Below, in pieces: positions 1 to 8,207 of a DNA stretch of 64,000 bases. Source of the DNA: DATMER01 sp040349255 (GTDB lineage: Bacteria > Acidobacteriota > Thermoanaerobaculia > Multivoradales > UBA5704). The notes beneath the pieces were generated by a model. It ran no database searches and was not told the DNA's origin. It saw only the letters and a list, made by a program, of their open reading frames with translations. Positions within the stretch are counted from its first letter, which is position 1, and each line of letters begins with the position of its first letter. The stretch is from positions 16,372-80,371 of the forward strand of contig JBEQUE010000192.1 of the NCBI GenBank assembly GCA_040349255.1. The letters run 5' to 3'. A program made the translations under genes and the position numbers.

Positions 1-217
1 GGAGGCCCAGCCAGAACCTCTCCGAGGTCCCGAAATAGCGGGCCAGCCGCAGGGCCGTGTCCGGAGTGATCGACCGCTTCCCGAGGACGATCTCATTCAC
101 GCGCCGGGGCGGTACCTTGAGGTCGCGCGCCAGCCGGTTCTGGCTCACGCCGAGCGGCTTCAGGAATTCCTCCAGCAGGACCTCGCCGGGATGGATGTTG
201 GGGAGTCTCTCCGACAT
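1..217 (-). CDS. higA: HigA-type antitoxin, XRE-like DNA-binding protein (3' end outside window)
   Basis: The minus-strand frame starts with ATG at 217 and runs off the window edge after about 72 residues. The visible part opens MSERLPNIHPGEVLLEEF, the usual HigA/VapI opening, followed by a helix-turn-helix of the XRE type (LGVSQNRLARDL, then RRVNEIVLGKRSITPDTALRLA). It starts 9 bases after the toxin stop, in the toxin-first order typical of higBA. The protein should neutralise HigB and repress the shared promoter; the palindrome at 517-535 is the probable operator. The C-terminus is not visible. Confidence 0.9.
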   Translation of the reverse strand, partial: MSERLPNIHPGEVLLEEFLKPLGVSQNRLARDLKVPPRRVNEIVLGKRSITPDTALRLARYFGTSERFWLGL

Positions 218-226
218 GTTTCAACC

Positions 227-508
227 TCAGTGATAATCGACGATCTCCACATCGTGAGCGTCCGATCCCTGCCACCGGAAACAGATGCGCCACTGATCGT
301 TGATGCGGATGCTGTGCTGGCCTTCCCGGTTTCCGCGCAACGCTTCCAGGCGGTTGCCGGGCGGAATCCTCAGGTCCATGAGCGACTGGGCGTTGTTGAG
401 CATCCTCAGTTTCCGCCGAGCCACCTCCTGAAGGTCCGGAGCCCACTGCCGGACACGCTCGCCACGCCAGATCCTCTCGGCCACGGGGCTTCTGAAGGAT
501 CTGATCAC
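227..508 (-). CDS. higB: HigB-type toxin, RelE-fold mRNA interferase
   Basis: About 93 residues, the usual HigB length. It carries the family core: RSFRS, ARRKLRMLNNAQSL, PPGNRLEALRG, SIRINDQWRICFRW and a terminal VEIVDYH. HigB proteins cleave ribosome-bound mRNA; this is family knowledge. The frame is open up to a TTG at 544, but that TTG is part of the -35 box. The GTG at 508 gives the family N-terminus (V-I-R-S-F) and lies about 7 bases after the predicted -10, so the mRNA may be leaderless. No Shine-Dalgarno is seen before 508. The gene is co-transcribed with the downstream antitoxin. Confidence 0.88.
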   Translation of the reverse strand: MIRSFRSPVAERIWRGERVRQWAPDLQEVARRKLRMLNNAQSLMDLRIPPGNRLEALRGNREGQHSIRINDQWRICFRWQGSDAHDVEIVDYH

Positions 509-514
509 AGGGAA

Positions 515-544
515 AGTATGACGCCCCGCGTCATAGACCGTCAA
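515..544 (-). promoter_or_regulatory. sigma-70-like promoter of higBA
   Basis: On the minus strand, TTGACG (539-544) is separated by 18 bases from CATACT (515-520). Transcription would begin near 508-510, at the GTG chosen for higB. Confidence 0.6.
517..535. promoter_or_regulatory. 19-bp perfect palindrome, likely HigA operator
   Basis: The sequence is TATGACGC-CCC-GCGTCATA, two perfect 8-base arms with a 3-base centre. It fills most of the spacer of the higBA promoter and overlaps the -10 box. That is the position expected for autorepression by HigA. Confidence 0.65.
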
Positions 545-616
545 GCGACGAGCGGGGGGTAGGTGTCACGCTTCCTCCCGGATCCGCACCGGATCTTCTA
601 GACAAGGAGGTGAGCG

Positions 617-961
617 ATGAAACGAGCTGCGATCTGCCTGGGTCTTCTGATGATGGTGCTGCCGTTCTGCGCGGCGTCGGCCGCCGAGCCGCCGTTGGCC
701 CTCACTGCTCCGAAGAGCTGCGCCCCGGCCGCGACGACCCTGACCGGGCCGCTGTCGACCCTGGAGCTCGAGATCTTCTCGCCCTCGGAGACCCGGCCCA
801 CCGACATGTCGATCCTGTGCTGCGGCACGCTCGGTTGCTGCACCCTCATCGAGAACGGGTGCGAGCCCTGCACCGGCGGCGAGCGGTGGTATACCAAGTT
901 CTCCTGTCCGGGCGGCGGCACCTGCACCCAGCGCGCCAGCAAGTGCCCGACCGCCTGCTGA
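617..961 (+). CDS. small exported Cys-rich protein, unknown function
   Basis: 114 residues. A strong Shine-Dalgarno (AAGGAGGTGAGCG) precedes the ATG. The N-terminus is a clear signal peptide (KR, then a hydrophobic stretch, then AASA at about residue 22). The mature part has about 11 cysteines, in CC-x4-CC, C-x2-C and C-x5-C arrangements, so a disulphide-bonded or metal-binding exported peptide is likely. I recognise no family. It could also be a ribosomally made precursor, but no modifying enzyme is adjacent. The next gene starts 38 bases downstream and may be co-transcribed. Confidence 0.75.
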   Translation: MKRAAICLGLLMMVLPFCAASAAEPPLALTAPKSCAPAATTLTGPLSTLELEIFSPSETRPTDMSILCCGTLGCCTLIENGCEPCTGGERWYTKFSCPGGGTCTQRASKCPTAC

Positions 962-999
962 TCGGATCGGGGAAGGACGGGCTCTGGTAGTCTTCCGGC

Positions 1000-3312
1000 A
1001 TGCTCCGGAAGCTCGTCCTTCTCGCATTGTTGGCCCAGGTTCCGCCTTGCTTTGCCGCGACCCTCCCGGCCGGCTTCACCGAGACGCAGCTCGCCAGCGG
1101 CATCGTCCGTCCCACGGCCATGGCACTGGCGCCGGACGGCCGCATCTTCGTCTGCGAGCAGACCGGCAAGCTCCGGGTGATCAAGGACAGCCGCCTGCTG
1201 CCCGACCCCTTCGTCACCGTCCCGGTCTTCAGCGAGGGCGAGCGCGGCCTGGTCGGCGTGACGGTCGATCCCGACTTCCCGGCCACGCCGTACGTCTACC
1301 TCTACTACACGGCCGTCAAGCCGGTGGTCCACAACCGGGTGAGCCGCTTCACCGCCGGCGGCGACCGGGCGGTCAAGGGCAGCGAGGTCGCGATCCTCGA
1401 CCTGCCGCAGCTCGCCAAGCCGATCCACAACAGCGGCACCCTGCATTTCGGTCCGGACGGCTACCTCTACATCGCGGTCGGCGAGAACGGGGTGCCCGAG
1501 AACGCCCAGAGCCTCGCCACTCCGCTCGGCAAGATCCTGCGCATTGCGAAGGACGGCACGATCCCGGCCGACAACCCGTTCTACGACCAGACCTCGGGCG
1601 TCGCCCGGGCCATCTGGGCGATGGGCCTGCGCAACCCGTTCTCCTTCTCCTTTCAGCCCGGCACCGGCCGGATGTTCATCAATGACGTGGGCAACAAGAC
1701 CTGGGAGGAGATCGACGACGGGATCGCTGGCGCCAACTACGGCTGGCCGGTCGCCGAGGGCCCCACGAGCGACCCCAGGTTCCAGGCGCCGCTCTACGCC
1801 TACCGCCACGGCCCGACCCCGGAGACCGGTTGCGCCATCTCGGGCGGCGCGTTCTATGACCCGGAAGAGCCGCAGCTCCCGAGCTCCTTCGTGGGGACCT
1901 ACCTCTTCGCCGACTTCTGCAGCGGCTGGATCCGGCGCTTCGATCCGGCCACCAGGGCGGTCACCTCCTTCGCGACCGGGATCGGAGGTCCGATCGGGCT
2001 CCAGGTGGGAGCCGACGGCTTCCTCTACTACCTGGCCTACGAGGACGGGACGGTCTCCCAGATCGGCTACACCGGGAGCGAGGCGCCGCGCATCTCGGCA
2101 CAGCCCCAGGACGCGACCGTGGCGGCCGGCGCCATGGCGAGCTTCCAGGTCGAAGCGACCGGCGCTCCGCCGCTCCGCTATCAGTGGAGGCGGGACGGCT
2201 CTCCGATCGCCGGCGCCACCGGCGCGGTCTACACTCTCGCCGCGGCCGCGCTGTCCGACGACGGAGCCGCCTTCGACGTGGTGGTCTCGAACGACCAGGG
2301 CAGCGCCACGAGCGAGGCCGCCGTCCTGACCGTGCTCGACGACCAGCCGCCCCAGGCCCGGATCACGAGCCCGGACCCGGGGCTCCTCTACTCGGGCGGC
2401 CAGACGATCGTCTATGCCGGCGAGGGCACGGACCCGGAGGACGGCGCCCTGCCGGCCTCGGCGTTCACCTGGCGCGTGGACTTCCACCACCTGGACCACG
2501 TGCACCCCTACATCCCGGATGCTCCGGGAGCGGCCGGAGGCTCGTTCCTCATTCCGCCCGTGGGCGAGACATCGACGGACGTCTGGTACCGCATCCACCT
2601 GACGGTCAAGGACTCCGACGGCCTGACCGGCACCACGTTCGTGGACATACGGCCCCGGATCGTCCACATGACGTTTCAGACCGACCCGGCCGGCCTGCAG
2701 GTCGCCTTCGACTACGAGGAGCGGGTCGCGCCGTTCACGGAGCCGAGCGTGGCCGGGATCTTCCGCAACATCGGGGCACCGACGCCGCAGGTCCTGGACA
2801 ACGTGACCTATGACTTCGTGTCCTGGTCGGACGGCGTTACCGCGCCCTCCTACAACCTGCCGGCTCCGGCGGCCGACACCACCTACACGGCGGTCTTCGA
2901 GCCGAGGACCCACGGCGGCCACGGGCTGTTCGCCACCTACTTCGACAACCCGGACCTAACCGTGGCGGTGCTCACGCGGGTCGATCCGAACATCGATTAC
3001 GACTGGAAGCTCGGCTCCCCCGCGCCCGGCGTGTCGCCGGACACCTTCAGCGTCCGCTGGACCGGCAAGCTGGAGGCCAGGGTGAGCGGCCCGCACGTCT
3101 TCTTACTCCGGGCCGACAACGGCGCCCGCCTCTGGCTGGACGGGAATCTCGTGGTGGCTGGGAGCCGGGGCCGGATCTTCCTCGAAGCCGGGAGGAAGTA
3201 CGACCTGCGCGTGGAGTACTACGAGAACAAGGGCGCGGCCAACGTGGCGCTGCTCTGGCAGGCCCCGGGGCTCAAGCGCCAGGTAGTGCCGGAGGAGCAG
3301 CTCACGCCTTAG
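1000..3312 (+). CDS. exported PQQ-dependent sugar dehydrogenase (GSDH type) with Ig-like and PA14 domains
   Basis: 770 residues with a signal peptide (MLRKLVLLALLAQ). Residues about 20-350 are a six-bladed glucose/sorbosone dehydrogenase propeller. Recognisable blades include GIVRPTAMALAPDGRIFV, NSGTLHFGPDGYLYIAVGE, GLRNPFSFSF and ANYGWPVAEG. An Ig-like domain follows at about 355-445 (ISAQPQDATVAAGAMASF). Next is a beta-rich segment (about 450-635) and a C-terminal PA14-like carbohydrate-binding domain (about 640-765, GLFATYFDNPDL and LRADNGARLWLDG). The likely role is periplasmic or surface oxidation of aldoses. No PQQ biosynthesis genes are nearby. It converges on the acyltransferase gene, and the two stops overlap by 4 bases. 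Confidence 0.88.
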   Translation: MLRKLVLLALLAQVPPCFAATLPAGFTETQLASGIVRPTAMALAPDGRIFVCEQTGKLRVIKDSRLLPDPFVTVPVFSEGERGLVGVTVDPDFPATPYVYLYYTAVKPVVHNRVSRFTAGGDRAVKGSEVAILDLPQLAKPIHNSGTLHFGPDGYLYIAVGENGVPENAQSLATPLGKILRIAKDGTIPADNPFYDQTSGVARAIWAMGLRNPFSFSFQPGTGRMFINDVGNKTWEEIDDGIAGANYGWPVAEGPTSDPRFQAPLYAYRHGPTPETGCAISGGAFYDPEEPQLPSSFVGTYLFADFCSGWIRRFDPATRAVTSFATGIGGPIGLQVGADGFLYYLAYEDGTVSQIGYTGSEAPRISAQPQDATVAAGAMASFQVEATGAPPLRYQWRRDGSPIAGATGAVYTLAAAALSDDGAAFDVVVSNDQGSATSEAAVLTVLDDQPPQARITSPDPGLLYSGGQTIVYAGEGTDPEDGALPASAFTWRVDFHHLDHVHPYIPDAPGAAGGSFLIPPVGETSTDVWYRIHLTVKDSDGLTGTTFVDIRPRIVHMTFQTDPAGLQVAFDYEERVAPFTEPSVAGIFRNIGAPTPQVLDNVTYDFVSWSDGVTAPSYNLPAPAADTTYTAVFEPRTHGGHGLFATYFDNPDLTVAVLTRVDPNIDYDWKLGSPAPGVSPDTFSVRWTGKLEARVSGPHVFLLRADNGARLWLDGNLVVAGSRGRIFLEAGRKYDLRVEYYENKGAANVALLWQAPGLKRQVVPEEQLTP

Positions 3313-4265
3313 GGCCACACCCTTCGGAAGCAGAACCACTGGTGCGGCCGGTGGGAGATGGCCCATTCCAGCTCGGCGGCGAAGCGGCGCTGGGCTTCCG
3401 CCATGTCCGCCTGGCGCGAGCCGGTGTTCTCGACGTGGATCGGCGGACGCAGCGAGCAGCGGTAGCGCAGGCGGCCCTCCCGGAACACGAAGACCGGCAG
3501 GATCGGCACCCCGGCGGCCCGGGCGAGCGCCAGCGGACCCACCGGCACCGGGAACGGGCGGCCGAAGAGCGAGATCTCCGCCGTCCGGCCGCCGCTGCGC
3601 GGCCGGTCACCCTGGAGAGCCACGATCTCGCCGCGGCGCAGGGCGTCGAGGAGATCGACGCCGAGCTGCGGGTCTTCCGCGAAATGGGTCGTGTAGAGGC
3701 CTCCCGCCCGGCTCCGGATCAGCTCGGAGATGAACTGCTGGGCCTTGGGATCGGTCTCGGCCTCGCGGACCACGTGGACCTGCCTCGCCTCCTGGAAGGC
3801 CGGCAGCATCGAGCCCACCTCCCAGGCGCCGATGTGGGCGGTCACCAGGATGAAGCCCTCGCCCGAGGCGTTCAGCTCGCGCCAGTGCTCCAGCCCCTCG
3901 GCCCCGATCACGAACCGGCGGTCCGTGCTCAGCCGCTCGTAACGCTCGGTCAGGCACCAGGAGAAGCTGTGGATCGTGCGGAAGATCCGCACCTGGCGCT
4001 CCCACCAGCCGCAGGGGCCGAGCACCGCCTCCAGGTTCGACGCCACCGCCGCGCGGATGTTGCGCAGCAGCACGGAGAAGACCAGCGCGAACAGGAAGAT
4101 GAACGGAGGAAAGGCCCAGGACGGGATGAGCCTCACCCCGAACCGGTGGAACCGGAACCAGAACACCCCGGTGACGTAGAACGGGCCGAGGATCTTCCTC
4201 ACCCAGCCCGCCTGCGGCGCGTGGGGAGGAGCCTGCGGCGTCTCACGGGTCGCGGCTATGCTCAT
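3309..4265 (-). CDS. LpxL/HtrB-like lysophospholipid acyltransferase
   Basis: 318 residues, the usual family length. A membrane anchor near residues 40-65 (FIFLFALVFSVLL) is followed by the acyltransferase motif H-x4-E in TAHIGAWEVG and the block ALQGDRPRSGGR. The family transfers acyl chains from ACP or CoA to glycolipids at the inner membrane. It is the last gene of the minus operon with ACP, ketosynthases and the MMPL exporter, so it may load the product of that pathway onto a lipid or sugar carrier, as proposed for acyltransferases of aryl-polyene clusters. I chose the ATG at 4265, 5 bases after the MMPL stop; the frame continues open upstream without homology. Confidence 0.85.
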   Translation of the reverse strand: MSIAATRETPQAPPHAPQAGWVRKILGPFYVTGVFWFRFHRFGVRLIPSWAFPPFIFLFALVFSVLLRNIRAAVASNLEAVLGPCGWWERQVRIFRTIHSFSWCLTERYERLSTDRRFVIGAEGLEHWRELNASGEGFILVTAHIGAWEVGSMLPAFQEARQVHVVREAETDPKAQQFISELIRSRAGGLYTTHFAEDPQLGVDLLDALRRGEIVALQGDRPRSGGRTAEISLFGRPFPVPVGPLALARAAGVPILPVFVFREGRLRYRCSLRPPIHVENTGSRQADMAEAQRRFAAELEWAISHRPHQWFCFRRVWP

Positions 4266-4270
4266 ACGGC

Positions 4271-6796
4271 TCAGATGCTTCCTTCGGTATTGCCTGAGGA
4301 ATCTTCCCTCATCCGGCGGTCCCGGGACAAGGCCTCCAGCGCCGGCAGCACCAGGAAGGTCGCCACCAGGCAGGCCGAAACCCCCAGCGCCACCAGGGTA
4401 CCCGCATTCTGGAGACCCGGCACGCGCGACGATCCGAGGCTGCCGAAGCCGACGCCGGTCGTGAGCGCGATCAGGATCATGGCCAGGCCCGAGCGCTCCA
4501 CCGTCCCGCGGATGCCTTCCTCCGGCCGCAGCCTCCCACCATGAACGGCGTGGACCCCGAGGTCGATTCCCGTGCCGAAGAGCACCGGCAGGGTGGAGAT
4601 CGCCAACACGTCCACGTGCCCGCCGAATGCCCCCCAGAGCCCGAACGTCCACAGGCAGCCGAGCGCGAGCGGCAGGCCGGAGAGCAGCGAGTCGCCGATC
4701 CGGCCGCCGACCGACACGATCACCACCAGCGCGACCAGTGCGAACGCCACGGCGCTCGACCGCCGGAGGTCGCTCATCGCCAGGCCCCGCAGCTCCGCGC
4801 CGACCCGCGGGATCGAGGCCAGGGCGAGGCCCGGCGCCGCCGCGTTCAGCTCCCGGGCCAAGTCGGCCGACGACTCGCCGCCCTTGCCGAGCGGCACGCG
4901 GACGTGGACCGCGACCGCCGCGGGCTGACCCGGCTTTGGAGGGTGGACCAGCTCGCCGATCCAGCGCGGCCATTCCGATTGCGGCGGCGCGCCTGCGTCC
5001 TCGCCTCGGCCGAGGGCGCGCATCGTGGCCAGGGCCGGTGCGAACGGTTCCACCCGGAAGCCGGCCGTCCGGAGCTCGCGCTCGAAGTCGTCCGCCGCGC
5101 GTTCGAGCGGCAGCGCCCGGAGCTCCCGCAGCCGCCGATCGCGACGCTCGCCCTGGACGATCCAGCCCGTCGGCGAGGTGATCTCGGCGCTCGGCCCGAG
5201 GCGCCTGCGGAGCACCTGCTGCGCCACGGCCGCCCGGTCCAGCGCCTCGCCGAGCGTCCGCCCCTGGGCCACGACGCTGAACGTGTCGAGCCCCACCGAG
5301 AAGGTCTCGACCAGGAGCTGCTCCGCCCGCGCCGAAGGGTGGTTCTTCGGCCGCAGCGAACGCAGGTCGGTGCTCAGCTCCAGCCGCGCCAATCCCCAGA
5401 CCGCGGCCAGCGACAGCAGCGCCGTCGCGGCGAGCACCGTCCGCGGACGGCCCGCAGCGAAGCCGACCGTCCCGCGCAGCGCCGGCTGGCCCCAGCTCCG
5501 CCAGAGGCCTTCTTGCCGGGAGATCTTCACCCCGCGCGGGAACAACAGGAGCAGGGCCGCGCCGAGCGTGGCCGTGGTGATCAGCGTGGTCAGCACACCC
5601 ACGGTGAGCACCTGCCCCAGCTCCCGCAGCGGCCGGAAATGGGCCAGGACCAGGGCGCCGAGCCCGGCGGCCGTGGTCAGGGCCGAGGAGAAGATCCCGG
5701 GCCCCGGGTCCTGGAAGGTCTCGCGCAGGGCGTCAGCCGGATCGAGACCCTCTCGCCGGAGCTGCCGGAAGCGGGCGCCTCCGTGGATGCCGTACTCGAC
5801 GCCCATGCCGATCAGGGCCGCCGCGAAGCCGACCCCGATCACCGTGATGTGGCCAAGCCAGAGCGCCGTGATCGCCACCGACCAGATCAGCCCGGCCAGC
5901 ACCGAGCCCAGGATGACCAGCGGGATGAACCCACCGCCGAAGCCCACCAGGAGAAGGATCGCCACGCCCAGCGACGAGCCCGTGGCCGTGCGGGTGAGGT
6001 CGGCGCGCAGCAGCGCCTCGTCCTGCGCCGCGTAGATCGGCCCGCCGACCGCGACGATCTCCAACGGGACGTCAACCCTCTCGCGCGCTTTCGCATAGGC
6101 CCGGTCGAGGTCGGCGAGCAGCGCCCGGCCGCTCTCCGGATCGATCTCGGCGTGCGCCGGCGTGAGGATGACCATCGCGGCGTCGCCCTTCCGGGACACG
6201 AACGCGCCGGTCAGAGGATCGACCGGCAGCGCCGACGCCGCGCCGATCAGCCCCTCGGAGAGCCCGAGCGGATCGGCCGCGAAGAGCGGCGCGAGCGCCG
6301 AGCCGGCCGGGCTGCGCAGGGTGTCGCGCATCACGGCCACCCGGTCGTGGATCGCTTCAGGCGTCAGCCTTGGAGCCAGCTCCTTCAGGACGTCGCCCTC
6401 CTGGAGCAGGGGCATACGCGGCGCGAGATAGCGGAAGAAGAAGCGTTCATCCTCCTCCGTGATCCCCGAGCGCGCCTCCGCCACCTGCGGGCTCTGGCTC
6501 ATCTCCACGGCCAGCGCCTCGGCCGCGTCGATCAGGGGCGTGGCATCCTCGAGCGGCCCGCGCGCCGAGCGCACCACCACGAAGACCTTCTCGAAGCCGC
6601 CGAACGTGCGCAGGAAGAGGCGGTAGTCGTCCGCGCCCGGCGCGCCGTCCGGCAGCAGGTCCGCGAGGTCGGTGTCGACCCGGAAGCGCAGCGCGGGCAC
6701 GACCGAGAGGAGCGTCAGAGCGAGCGTCGCCAGGAGCACGAGCCGGGGGCGGCGGATCATGGGCCCGGCGAGCCGCGAGGCGAAGCGGTCGCGCAT
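4271..6796 (-). CDS. RND/MMPL-family membrane exporter
   Basis: 841 residues with two MMPL halves. Each half has an initial transmembrane helix (ARLVLLATLALTLLSVV-like, and RTVLAATALLSLAAVWGL), a periplasmic domain, and a five-helix bundle. The conserved intramembrane segments are GMGVEYGIHG and FGTGIDLGVHAVHG; the first has Glu where Asp is usual. The N-terminal DTDLADLLPDGAP is typical of the hopanoid/aryl-polyene exporter branch. It probably exports or positions the lipid product of the ACP/ketosynthase genes upstream. The ATG at 6796 lies 2 bases after the ketoreductase stop. Confidence 0.88.
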   Translation of the reverse strand: MRDRFASRLAGPMIRRPRLVLLATLALTLLSVVPALRFRVDTDLADLLPDGAPGADDYRLFLRTFGGFEKVFVVVRSARGPLEDATPLIDAAEALAVEMSQSPQVAEARSGITEEDERFFFRYLAPRMPLLQEGDVLKELAPRLTPEAIHDRVAVMRDTLRSPAGSALAPLFAADPLGLSEGLIGAASALPVDPLTGAFVSRKGDAAMVILTPAHAEIDPESGRALLADLDRAYAKARERVDVPLEIVAVGGPIYAAQDEALLRADLTRTATGSSLGVAILLLVGFGGGFIPLVILGSVLAGLIWSVAITALWLGHITVIGVGFAAALIGMGVEYGIHGGARFRQLRREGLDPADALRETFQDPGPGIFSSALTTAAGLGALVLAHFRPLRELGQVLTVGVLTTLITTATLGAALLLLFPRGVKISRQEGLWRSWGQPALRGTVGFAAGRPRTVLAATALLSLAAVWGLARLELSTDLRSLRPKNHPSARAEQLLVETFSVGLDTFSVVAQGRTLGEALDRAAVAQQVLRRRLGPSAEITSPTGWIVQGERRDRRLRELRALPLERAADDFERELRTAGFRVEPFAPALATMRALGRGEDAGAPPQSEWPRWIGELVHPPKPGQPAAVAVHVRVPLGKGGESSADLARELNAAAPGLALASIPRVGAELRGLAMSDLRRSSAVAFALVALVVIVSVGGRIGDSLLSGLPLALGCLWTFGLWGAFGGHVDVLAISTLPVLFGTGIDLGVHAVHGGRLRPEEGIRGTVERSGLAMILIALTTGVGFGSLGSSRVPGLQNAGTLVALGVSACLVATFLVLPALEALSRDRRMREDSSGNTEGSI

Positions 6797-6798
6797 GC

Positions 6799-7524
6799 TC
6801 AGGCCGAGGCGCCCGCGTCGACCACCAGGGTCTGGCCCGTGATGGCGGAGGCGCGGTCGGAGAGCAGGAAGAGCACGGCGTCCGCCACGCTGCCCGCGCC
6901 GACGCCGCCCGGCAGGCACTCGCCGGCCCGCAGCATCTGGACTGCGGCGTCGGGCAGGCCGGCGGTGAGGTCGGTGGGGACGAAGCCGGGCACCACCGCG
7001 TTGACGCGCACGCCGCGCTTCCCCACCTCCCGGGCCAGCGCGCGGGTCATGCCGAGCAGGCCGGCCTTGGACGCGGCGTAGGCCGCCTGGCCGGCCACGC
7101 CATGCAGGGCCGAGAGCGAAGAGACGTTCACGATCGAGCCGCGGCGCCGCACCATCATGCCCCGCAGCACCGCCCGGCAGCAGCGGAACGCGCCGCCCAA
7201 GTTGACCTCCAGCACCGCGTCCCAGTCCTCGTCCGGCATCATGGCGAGGAGGGACTCGCGGCGGACGCCCGCGTTGTTGACCAGACCCTCGACCGGACCG
7301 AGCGCTTCTTCGACCTCGGACACCAGGTCGTCCGGCCGGCCGCGGTCCGACAGATCGAGCCGGAAGGCCCGCGCCCGGCCGCCGGACGCCGCCGCCACCT
7401 CCCGCGCCGCATCCTCGGACGAGCTGAAGGTGAAGGCCACGGGATGGTCTGTCCCGGCCACGAGCGCCTCGACGATCGCCCGGCCGATGCCGCGGTTGCC
7501 GCCGGTGACCAGGATCGCGCCCAC
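6799..7524 (-). CDS. 3-oxoacyl-ACP reductase, FabG-like SDR
   Basis: 241 residues. The NAD(P)-binding motif is TGGNRGIG at 7-14, with NNAG at 83-86. The catalytic set reads Asn108, Ser136, Tyr149 and Lys153 (YAASK). The C-terminus ITGQTLVVDAG is typical of FabG. It should reduce 3-oxoacyl-ACP made by the ketosynthases of the same operon, as ApeQ does in aryl-polyene clusters. The GTG start shares one base with the glycosyltransferase stop (TAGTG). Confidence 0.88.
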   Translation of the reverse strand: MGAILVTGGNRGIGRAIVEALVAGTDHPVAFTFSSSEDAAREVAAASGGRARAFRLDLSDRGRPDDLVSEVEEALGPVEGLVNNAGVRRESLLAMMPDEDWDAVLEVNLGGAFRCCRAVLRGMMVRRRGSIVNVSSLSALHGVAGQAAYAASKAGLLGMTRALAREVGKRGVRVNAVVPGFVPTDLTAGLPDAAVQMLRAGECLPGGVGAGSVADAVLFLLSDRASAITGQTLVVDAGASA

Positions 7525-8207
7525 TACTTGAGCATCTCCAGCCGGGCGCGCGTCACGGCGCCGGCGATCCGAAAGCTGTCCAGGAGCGGCCGGTAGTGGC
7601 TGGTCGTACGGCCGTCCGCAAACCCCAGGTGGACCGGCACGGTGACGACCCGGAAGCCGTGGCGGGCCGCGCGCACCACGACCGCGCTCTCGGCCTCGAA
7701 GCGCGCCTCGGGAAAGCCCACCGTGTCGATCAGCCGCTTCGAGTAGAGCCGGAACCCGGTCTGGATGTCGCTCAGCCGCTGCCCGGCGGCGAACGAGATC
7801 GCCTTCGACGACAGCCGGTTGCTCAGGCGGCGGACCGTGCTCATCTCGCCGAACAGGTGGTCGCGCACGCCGAGGATCAGGTCGCCCTCGGAGCCCGCCG
7901 CGAGCACCTTCGGGATCTCGCCGGGCAGGTGCTGGCCGTCGGCGTCGAGCGTGAGGACGGCCTCGAACCCGCGGCCGAAGAGGTCGCGGAAGCCCGTGGA
8001 CAGCGCCGCTCCCTTGCCGCGGTTCGCCGGGTGCGAGATCACCCGCGCCCCGGCCCGGCGCGCCGCCTCGGCCGTGCCGTCGGTGGAGCCGTCGTCCACG
8101 ACCAGGGCCTCCGGGAAGATCTCCAGCGTGCCCCGCACCACGTCGCCGACCGACGGCGCCGCCTGGTAGGCCGGGATGACCGCGGCGATACCGGCGATGC
8201 CGGTCAT
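7524..8207 (-). CDS. family 2 glycosyltransferase, dolichyl-phosphate-mannose-synthase-like
   Basis: 227 residues. GT-A fold motifs: AAVIPAYQAAPSVGDVV, VVDDGSTDGT, LTLDADGQH (DxD-like) and DIQTGFRLYSK. No transmembrane helix is obvious. It may move a sugar to a lipid carrier. In aryl-polyene and related pigment clusters a GT2 protein is a frequent member. It overlaps the CLF gene by ATGA, so translation is probably coupled. Confidence 0.87.
   Translation of the reverse strand: MTGIAGIAAVIPAYQAAPSVGDVVRGTLEIFPEALVVDDGSTDGTAEAARRAGARVISHPANRGKGAALSTGFRDLFGRGFEAVLTLDADGQHLPGEIPKVLAAGSEGDLILGVRDHLFGEMSTVRRLSNRLSSKAISFAAGQRLSDIQTGFRLYSKRLIDTVGFPEARFEAESAVVVRAARHGFRVVTVPVHLGFADGRTTSHYRPLLDSFRIAGAVTRARLEMLK

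Noticed and set aside
581..595. GATCCG-CAC-CGGATC palindrome upstream of the Cys-rich gene
   Set aside because: The stem is short, no U tract follows, and no regulator is linked to it.
598..2922. Very long open frames antisense to the sugar dehydrogenase and to many other genes
   Set aside because: These follow from high GC in the third codon position; the sequences are low-complexity Arg/Gly/Ala and have no recognisable domains.
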